NCBI GenBank assembly: GCA_016206675.1
Contig: JACQRD010000007.1
Location: 1 to 6,017, forward strand
Source: Candidatus Omnitrophota bacterium
GTDB lineage: Bacteria > Omnitrophota > Gorgyraeia > Aquiviventales > Aquiviventaceae
Reading direction: 5' to 3'
DNA: 6,017 bases
Part shown: piece by piece, positions 1 to 6,017 of the stretch
Layout: each line of letters opens with the position of its first letter
How positions within the stretch are numbered: position 1 is the stretch's first letter
The notes under the pieces: model-generated
What the model was told of the DNA's origin: nothing
The model's database searches: none
Seen by the model: the letters and a program-made list of their open reading frames with translations, nothing else
Translations under genes and position numbers: made by a program

Positions 1-1
1 C

Positions 2-133
2 CGCGTGACGACAGGGAAGGGCCTGTTGCGCATCACCGAGCTGCAGTGGCCCGGCAAGCGCCGCATGTCCGCCCGTGAATTTCTCGCCGGCCATCCCATT
101 CAAGTGGGGGAACGATTTGGCGGTGAACCGTGA
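2..133 (+). CDS. fmt: Methionyl-tRNA formyltransferase, C-terminal end (partial)
   Basis: Reading frame 2 is open from the window edge to a TGA at 131-133 and encodes the last 43 residues of a protein. The residues VTTGKGLLRITELQWPGKRRM followed by SAREFLAGHP and VGERFG match the C-terminal, tRNA-binding domain of Fmt, which typically ends with a 'G-G-L-x-(I/L)-x-E-L-Q-x-x-G-K-(K/R)-R-M-x-A-x-x-F-L-x-G' pattern. Fmt formylates the initiator Met-tRNA in the cytoplasm using 10-formyl-tetrahydrofolate. The catalytic domain lies outside the window, so the call rests on this domain alone. The last three codons (G-E-P) and the stop fall inside the heptad repeat that begins at 122, so the original C-terminus was probably altered by the repeat. 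Confidence 0.85.
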   Translation, partial: RVTTGKGLLRITELQWPGKRRMSAREFLAGHPIQVGERFGGEP

Positions 134-189
134 ACGGTGAATCGTGTACCGTATTTTCTTACGGTACACCGTACACCCTACACGGTACA
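122..189. repeat. Heptad inverted repeat element 1 (4x7 / spacer / 4x7)
   Basis: Positions 122-149 read as four 7-base units (GGTGAAC, CGTGAAC, GGTGAAT, CGTGTAC). Positions 162-189 read as four units of the opposite orientation (CGGTACA, CCGTACA, CCCTACA, CGGTACA). Each arm is exactly 28 bases, separated by 12 bases. At the centre, 144-153 and 160-169 form a perfect 10-bp stem with a 6-base TTTTCT loop. The left arm mixes GTGAAC-type and GTGTAC-type units, so pairing outside the core is imperfect. It overlaps the end of fmt and sits just upstream of the first galT gene. Tandem heptanucleotide repeats (STRRs) are known in some cyanobacteria; kinship with those is not claimed. Confidence 0.85.
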
Positions 190-191
190 CG

Positions 192-208
192 CCCGAGCGA
201 AGCGAGGG
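192..208 (+). repeat. 17-base motif CCCGAGCGAAGCGAGGG before galT copy 1
   Basis: This motif is repeated identically at 1351-1367, and in both places it ends three bases before the ATG of a galT gene. The inner 12 bases read the same backwards on one strand (a mirror repeat), and the centre at 197-203 is GCGAAGC, a heptamer known from DNA biophysics to form an unusually stable mini-hairpin. Its 3' GAGG (204-207) is the only purine-rich stretch that could serve as a Shine-Dalgarno site, four bases before the ATG at 212. It may therefore supply the ribosome binding site. That role is inference. Confidence 0.75.
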
Positions 209-211
209 AGT

Positions 212-1243
212 ATGCCTGAGCTCAGGAAAGATCCGCTCATCGGACGCTGGGTCATCATCGCCACCGAGCGCGCCAAGCGCCCTGTCGACTTCATCGCGGA
301 GCGCGATGCGCCGCTGCCGACGGAGGGCTGCCCCTTCTGCGAAGGCAAGGAGACCGCCACGCCGAAGGAGATTCTCGCCGTGCGGACCAACGGCAACGGC
401 TCTGACTCGCCGGGCTGGTCCGTGCGGGTGGTGCCGAGCATTAAGCCGGTGCTGCGCGTCGAGGGGCAGCTCAACCGCCGGGCCAAGGGCATGTACGACG
501 TGATGGACGGCATCGGCGCGCATGAGATCATCATCGAAACGCCCCGCCATATCAACAACGCCGCCGATTTGCCGCCGGAGCAGATCCAGGCCGCCTTTCA
601 GGCCGCCATCCAGCGCATCGCCGACTTGGAGCGCGACGCGCGCTTCCGGTATATCCTGTGGTTCAAGAACTACGGCGAAATCGCCGGTGCTGGCCGCGTG
701 CAGCATACGCGCTCCCAGCTGATCGCCACGCCGGTGACCCCGCTGCGGGTCAAAGAGGAGCTCACCGGCGCGCGGAAGTATTTCGACGACAAGGACCGCT
801 GCATCGTCTGTGACCTCATCGCGCAGGAGCGCGAGGCCAAGGCGCGCGTCGTCATCGACTCCGAGCACGTCATCGCCCTCTGCCCTTTCGCGGCGCGGTT
901 TCCGTTTGAGATCTGGATGCTGCCGAAGCGGCACAGCTGCGATTTCGGCAAGATGCAGCCGAAGGAGCTCACGGACGTCGCGCGGGTCTTCAAGCAGGTG
1001 CTCAGCCGCTTGAAGCTGGTGCTCAACGACCCCCCCTACAACGCGCTGCTGCACACTGCCCCCCTGCGCAACCAGCGCGGCAAGGTCGGCCACTGGAAGA
1101 CAATCGAAGAGGATTACCATTGGCACATCGAGCTGATCCCGCGGCTGACGCGCGTGGCGGGCTTCGAGTGGGGCAGCGGCTTCTACATCAATCCCACTCC
1201 TCCTGAAGAATCGGCTAAGTACTTGCGTGAGGCGGGACTCTAA
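212..1243 (+). CDS. galT: GalT-family nucleotidyltransferase-like protein, copy 1, catalytic His replaced
   Basis: This 343-residue protein belongs to the galactose-1-phosphate uridylyltransferase branch of the HIT-like fold. It keeps the expected metal sites: C40 and C43 (CPFC), H113 (ETPRH) and H165 match the zinc ligands of E. coli GalT, and H281 with H303-x-H305 (HWHIE) match the second metal site. A further CxxC lies at C197/C200. The active site looks inactive. The family motif HxHxQ is H165-T-R-S-Q, so R167 stands where the uridylylated His should be. The Ser before it is G161, and the nucleotide-binding N-K-F-P-A-L of copy 2 is S-I-K-P-V-L (76-81). Copy 1 also has about nine extra residues before HWHIE. 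The reading frame is intact and the 3' end well conserved, so it looks like a maintained pseudoenzyme, not decay. The start at 212 aligns with copy 2 (M-x-E-L-R-x-D-P); the frame continues upstream to a GTG at 137 but only through repeat DNA. The substrate, if any, is unknown. Confidence 0.8.
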   Translation: MPELRKDPLIGRWVIIATERAKRPVDFIAERDAPLPTEGCPFCEGKETATPKEILAVRTNGNGSDSPGWSVRVVPSIKPVLRVEGQLNRRAKGMYDVMDGIGAHEIIIETPRHINNAADLPPEQIQAAFQAAIQRIADLERDARFRYILWFKNYGEIAGAGRVQHTRSQLIATPVTPLRVKEELTGARKYFDDKDRCIVCDLIAQEREAKARVVIDSEHVIALCPFAARFPFEIWMLPKRHSCDFGKMQPKELTDVARVFKQVLSRLKLVLNDPPYNALLHTAPLRNQRGKVGHWKTIEEDYHWHIELIPRLTRVAGFEWGSGFYINPTPPEESAKYLREAGL

Positions 1244-1268
1244 CTACTCATGAGACTCACGCATGGTT

Positions 1269-1349
1269 CGTGTACCGTTTACCGTGTACGGTGTACCGTA
1301 AAAGCCATTAGGATGCTTGACGGTTCACGGTTCACGGTTCACGGTTCAC
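1269..1349. repeat. Heptad inverted repeat element 2 (4x7 / spacer / 4x7)
   Basis: The left arm 1269-1296 holds four units (CGTGTAC, CGTTTAC, CGTGTAC, GGTGTAC) and the right arm 1322-1349 is four perfect copies of GGTTCAC. Both arms are 28 bases, separated by 25 bases. The reverse complement of the right unit is GTGAACC, while the left reads mostly GTGTACC, so the arms differ at the same position in every unit. The element occupies most of the 127-base gap between the two galT genes. I see no clear terminator or promoter in that gap. Confidence 0.88.
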
Positions 1350-1350
1350 A

Positions 1351-1367
1351 CCCGAGCGAAGCGAGGG
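1351..1367 (+). repeat. 17-base motif CCCGAGCGAAGCGAGGG before galT copy 2
   Basis: It is identical to the motif at 192-208 and has the same 3-base distance to the start codon. Its GAGG (1363-1366), four bases before the ATG at 1371, is the best available Shine-Dalgarno match, although closer to the start than usual. The central GCGAAGC is at 1356-1362. It follows the heptad array after a single base, so array and motif appear to be one compound element. Confidence 0.75.
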
Positions 1368-1370
1368 TGG

Positions 1371-2375
1371 ATGTCTGAGCTGCGTCGTGACCCAATTACA
1401 GGTCGCTGGAATATTATCGATACCGACCAGCCCGACGGGCCGGAAGCCTTCGCGCAGGAGACCTCCGCCGTCGCCAGCGGGCGCTGCCCCTTCTGCTACG
1501 GCAACGAGGCCATGACCCCGCCGGAGATCTACGTCCAGCGCCCCGCCGGGGGGCTCCCCAACGGCCCCGGCTGGACGCTACGGGTCATCTCCAACAAGTT
1601 CCCCGCGCTGAAGATCGAGGGGGATCTGAACCGACGCGGCATCGGCGTCTTCGATCTGTGCAACGGCGTTGGCGCGCACGAGGTCATCATCGAAACGCCA
1701 GACCATCAGCGGCAGATGGCCGACTTCACCCACGAGGAGCTGGCGGCCGTCCTCAACGCCTACAAGGCCCGCTCGCTCGATCTGCGCGGCGACCGGCGCC
1801 TGAAGTACACACTCATCTTCAAGAATTACGGGCTCTCCTCCGGCGCGTCGCTGGAGCACTCCCACTCGCAGCTGATCGCGCTGCCCATCGTGCCGAAGCG
1901 GGTGCAGGAGGAGCTCAAGGGGGCGGAGCGCTACTTCGAGTTCCGCGATCGGTGCGCCTTCTGCGACGCGCTGCAGCAGGAGCTGCAGGAGGATGAGCGG
2001 CTGGTGGGCGAGAACCGCTCCTTCGTCGCCTACTGCCCGTACGTCTCGAGCTTCCCGTTTGAGATGTGGATCTTGCCACGGGAGCACCGCGCGGACTTCG
2101 CCAAGATGAGCCAGGAGGCGACGATGGATTTGGCCCGGCTGATGAAGGAGATGCTGGGGCGGTTGCGCGCGGCGCTGAACAACCCCCCGTACAACTTCAT
2201 CCTCCACACCGCCCCGATCGAGCCGCGCGAGCGGGAGGAGTACCACTGGCACATCGAGCTGATCCCCAAGCTCACCAAGATCGCCGGCTTCGAATGGGGC
2301 ACCGGCTTCTATATCAATCCGACGCCGCCTGAAGTCGCCGCCAAGTTTCTCCGCGACGCCCGCCTGGTTGCCTGA
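1371..2375 (+). CDS. galT: Galactose-1-phosphate uridylyltransferase (GalT family), copy 2
   Basis: This 334-residue protein carries the complete GalT signature. GalT swaps UMP between UDP-glucose and galactose-1-phosphate (Leloir pathway, cytoplasm) through a uridylyl-His intermediate. The catalytic motif is H163-S-H165-S-Q167, with H165 as the expected nucleophile, preceded by S160 in the phosphate-binding position. C39, C42, H112 and H163 match the zinc ligands; H279 and H292-x-H294 match the second metal site. N75-K-F-P-A-L80 is the nucleotide-binding motif, and an additional CxxC is at C195/C198. Roughly half of its residues match copy 1, which lies directly upstream. The ATG at 1371 is preferred: the frame extends upstream to a TTG at 1317, but those 18 codons are repeat DNA. 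Related HIT-fold enzymes such as ADP-glucose phosphorylase share the HxHxQ motif, so the true sugar phosphate and nucleotide are not certain. Confidence 0.88.
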   Translation: MSELRRDPITGRWNIIDTDQPDGPEAFAQETSAVASGRCPFCYGNEAMTPPEIYVQRPAGGLPNGPGWTLRVISNKFPALKIEGDLNRRGIGVFDLCNGVGAHEVIIETPDHQRQMADFTHEELAAVLNAYKARSLDLRGDRRLKYTLIFKNYGLSSGASLEHSHSQLIALPIVPKRVQEELKGAERYFEFRDRCAFCDALQQELQEDERLVGENRSFVAYCPYVSSFPFEMWILPREHRADFAKMSQEATMDLARLMKEMLGRLRAALNNPPYNFILHTAPIEPREREEYHWHIELIPKLTKIAGFEWGTGFYINPTPPEVAAKFLRDARLVA

Positions 2376-2380
2376 CGGAA

Positions 2381-2657
2381 CGCTGCGCCACAAGTACTGC
2401 GCCGCCGTGGCCGTCCGCTCGCTCCGGTGCGGGCTCCGGGCGCCCAGGGGCGTCGACCCGGCCGGCCAACTCCTCGTCGGATAGGCTCGTCGGACAGGCC
2501 GGCCGTGTCTCACAAACCGTTCGCCGCCCCCGGGCTGAGCCCGCACAGTCACTCGCGGTCCGCCCACGGCGGCGCTGAAGCCTCGCTTGCTGAAGTCCTG
2601 TGTTCGTGACTGCTTGTAGTGCCGGAGGCACAACGCCGCGGCCGCGGTGGCGCAGCG
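2381..2657. repeat. GC-rich intergenic segment with nested inverted repeats
   Basis: The 374-base gap between galT copy 2 and gap holds no gene I can support. It contains perfect inverted repeats nested in one another: an 11-bp pair at 2381-2391 / 2647-2657 (CGCTGCGCCAC), a 12-bp pair at 2399-2410 / 2564-2575 (GCGCCGCCGTGG) and a 9-bp pair at 2459-2467 / 2497-2505 (CGGCCGGCC). Inside the last loop CTCGTCGGA occurs twice (2473-2481 and 2486-2494). Small hairpins lie at 2531-2543 and 2619-2631, and a 12-base palindrome at 2636-2647. It could be a MITE-like remnant, a structured RNA or a leader. No target-site duplication is visible at the outer ends. Confidence 0.45.
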
Positions 2658-2670
2658 CCCTCACTAGCGT

Positions 2671-2700
2671 TTGACGCTCCGGCGACGCGGCCTCTATAAT
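2671..2700 (+). promoter_or_regulatory. Sigma70-type promoter of the gap operon
   Basis: TTGACG at 2671-2676 and a perfect TATAAT at 2695-2700 are separated by 18 bases, about 50 bases upstream of the gap start. Transcription should begin near 2706-2709, giving a leader of about 40 bases. A dyad AGCGT-TTG-ACGCT (2666-2678) overlaps the -35 box and could be an operator, although it is short enough to be chance. It is the only convincing promoter in the window and probably drives gap, pgk, tpiA and possibly secG. Confidence 0.8.
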
Positions 2701-2737
2701 AGAGTTTCTTGCCGCACGTCACTTACCCAGCAGACAG

Positions 2738-2744
2738 AAGGAGG
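2738..2744 (+). promoter_or_regulatory. Strong ribosome binding site of gap
   Basis: AAGGAGG lies five bases before the ATG at 2750 and is a full match to the anti-Shine-Dalgarno complement. It fixes the start of gap and contrasts with the absent or weak sites before pgk and tpiA. Confidence 0.9.
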
Positions 2745-2749
2745 ATCGC

Positions 2750-3805
<1,056 letters not shown>

Positions 3806-3808
3806 GTG

Positions 3809-5074
<1,266 letters not shown>

Positions 5075-5848
5075 ATGCGCAAGCCCCTCATCGCCGGCAA
5101 CTGGAAGCTCAATTTGCTGCAGGCCGACGCCGAGGCGCTGGCGCGGCAGGTGAAGGCGGCGTGCGACACCGACGCCGTTGAGGTCATCGTGTGCCCGACC
5201 TACACGGCCCTGGCTGCGGTCCGCCAAGCGCTTGAGGGTTCGCGCATCGGGCTCGTCGCGCAGGATCTCTACTGGGAGGCCTCCGGGGCGTTTACCGGGG
5301 AAGTTTCCGCGCCGATGCTGGTGGATGCCGGCTGCCGCTACGTCATCGTGGGCCACTCGGAGCGGCGGCAGCATTTCGGCGAAACCGATGAGACGGTGCA
5401 GCGCAAGGCGAAGGCCGCGCTGGCTGCCGGCCTGACGCCGATTCTCTGCGTGGGAGAGGTGCTCGCGCAGCGTGACGCCAACCAGACCGTCGGCGTCGTT
5501 GGCGCGCAGCTTGAGGGCGCCTTCGGAGGTTGGACGGGGGCGGATGCGCAGCGCGTGGTCATCGCCTATGAGCCGGTGTGGGCCATCGGCACCGGGCGCA
5601 ACGCCACCCCGGAGCAGGCGCAAGAGGTCCACGCGTTCATCCGGCAGTGGCTGGCCAAGCGCTTCGGAGCGCCGGTTGGCGAGGCCGTCCGCATCCAGTA
5701 CGGCGGCAGCGTCAACGCGGGCAACGCCGCCAGCCTGCTGCAGCAGCCGGATGTGGACGGGGCGCTGGTTGGCGGAGCCAGCCTGAAAGCCGACGCATTT
5801 GCCACGATTGTCAAAGCCGCGGTTGACGCGAAGGCAGCCATGCGATGA
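5075..5848 (+). CDS. tpiA: Triosephosphate isomerase
   Basis: This 257-residue TIM barrel interconverts dihydroxyacetone phosphate and glyceraldehyde-3-phosphate. All signature residues are present: N9 and K11 (G-N-W-K-L-N), the electrophile H94 (V-G-H-S-E-R-R), the catalytic base E166 (A-Y-E-P-V-W-A-I-G-T-G), the mobile loop after it, and the phosphate-binding Y-G-G-S-V-N (209-214) and V-G-G-A-S-L (232-237). Length is normal. The ATG directly follows the pgk TAA (5072-5074) with no gap, and the 40 bases before that form a palindrome, so no Shine-Dalgarno site is visible. Translation most likely depends on ribosomes finishing pgk. The last bases form ATGA (5845-5848), opening a small possible reading frame toward secG. 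Confidence 0.97.
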   Translation: MRKPLIAGNWKLNLLQADAEALARQVKAACDTDAVEVIVCPTYTALAAVRQALEGSRIGLVAQDLYWEASGAFTGEVSAPMLVDAGCRYVIVGHSERRQHFGETDETVQRKAKAALAAGLTPILCVGEVLAQRDANQTVGVVGAQLEGAFGGWTGADAQRVVIAYEPVWAIGTGRNATPEQAQEVHAFIRQWLAKRFGAPVGEAVRIQYGGSVNAGNAASLLQQPDVDGALVGGASLKADAFATIVKAAVDAKAAMR

Positions 5849-5864
5849 AAAAACGAGGAAATTT

Positions 5865-5930
5865 CGAATTGCGAATTGCGAATTGCGAATTGGTTTTTCA
5901 ATCCGCAATCCGCAATCCGCAATCCGCAAT
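5865..5930. repeat. Heptad inverted repeat element 3 (4x7 / spacer / 4x7) in the tpiA-secG spacer
   Basis: Four perfect copies of CGAATTG (5865-5892) are followed by the loop GTTTTT (5893-5898) and four perfect copies of CAATCCG (5899-5926) plus a partial fifth (CAAT, 5927-5930). The 28-base arms pair with one mismatch per unit (A opposite C on the + strand). In a - strand transcript the same position would be a G-U wobble, so folding would be better there. Base composition is clearly more AT-rich than the genes. It sits between tpiA and secG and ends three bases before the secG ribosome binding site. Confidence 0.92.
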
Positions 5931-5933
5931 GCT

Positions 5934-5938
5934 GGGAG
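5934..5938 (+). promoter_or_regulatory. Ribosome binding site of secG
   Basis: GGGAG lies seven bases before the ATG at 5946, a normal distance, and supports that start. Confidence 0.65.
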
Positions 5939-5945
5939 TGTGACG

Positions 5946-6017
5946 ATGGTTTACGGAGTGGTTCTGGTGGTGCACGTGCTGCTGGCGGTCTTCATGATCA
6001 TCATCATCCTCCTGCAG
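5946..6017 (+). CDS. secG: SecG preprotein translocase subunit, N-terminal part (partial)
   Basis: The 24 residues visible, MVYGVVLVVHVLLAVFMIII followed by ILLQ, form one hydrophobic membrane segment ending in the L-L-Q that closes the first transmembrane helix of SecG ahead of its glycine-rich loop. SecG is a small two-helix inner-membrane subunit that assists SecYE and SecA in protein export. Its position directly after tpiA is a frequent bacterial arrangement and strengthens the call. The frame runs off the window end, so the loop and second helix cannot be checked. It may share the gap operon transcript. Confidence 0.85.
   Translation, partial: MVYGVVLVVHVLLAVFMIIIILLQ

Noticed and set aside
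122..189. CRISPR array interpretation of the heptad repeats
   Set aside because: The units are 7 bases with no unique spacers between them, arranged as two inverted tandem blocks, and no cas genes are present.
1317..1322. TTGACG resembling a -35 box before galT copy 2
   Set aside because: No -10 hexamer lies 16-19 bases downstream; that region is the GGTTCAC array.
2427..2609. Short + strand open frame (60 codons) in the galT-gap gap
   Set aside because: There is no ribosome binding site or recognisable motif, and the composition matches GC-rich noncoding DNA with inverted repeats.
1578..2633. Long open frame on the - strand (351 codons) across galT copy 2
   Set aside because: It is antisense to a clearly conserved galT gene; in high-GC DNA the third-position bias keeps the opposite frame open. 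It shows no recognisable protein features.
5865..5930. Intrinsic terminator after tpiA
   Set aside because: The T-run (5894-5898) is in the loop, not after the stem, and each heptad has a mismatch on the + strand. Readthrough to secG seems more likely.

Overview
The window is a high-GC bacterial segment, with every gene I can support on the + strand: the end of fmt, two tandem galT-like genes, then gap, pgk, tpiA and the start of secG. The gap-pgk-tpiA-secG order is a common bacterial arrangement. Nothing identifies the species. The GC-rich code, divergent GalT-type proteins and many short repeats at gene borders resemble genomes of uncultivated groundwater or sediment phyla (Omnitrophota-like), but this is a weak guess.

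Layout. Positions 2-133 are the C-terminus of methionyl-tRNA formyltransferase, whose last codons and stop lie inside a repeat. Two GalT-family genes follow (212-1243 and 1371-2375). Each is preceded by an inverted pair of heptanucleotide arrays and an identical 17-base motif ending 3 bases before the ATG. Positions 2376-2749 form a 374-base gap with nested inverted repeats, a near-consensus sigma70-type promoter and a strong ribosome binding site for gap (2750-3805). pgk (3809-5074) and tpiA (5075-5848) follow with 0 to 3 bases between reading frames. A 97-base spacer with a third heptad element leads to secG (5946 onward, cut by the window end).

How the genes work together. gap, pgk and tpiA encode three consecutive steps of lower glycolysis/gluconeogenesis and look like one transcript from the promoter at 2671-2700, probably running on into secG (protein export). 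The galT-like pair would feed hexose phosphates into sugar-nucleotide metabolism. Only the second copy keeps the catalytic His motif; the first has Arg in place of the nucleophile while retaining the metal ligands.

I found no new multi-gene system. The noteworthy content is the repeats: three elements with the same 4x7 / spacer / 4x7 inverted plan, a 36-base in-frame palindromic insertion inside pgk, and a perfect 40-base palindrome that supplies a new C-terminal tail to PGK and takes the place of a ribosome binding site for tpiA.
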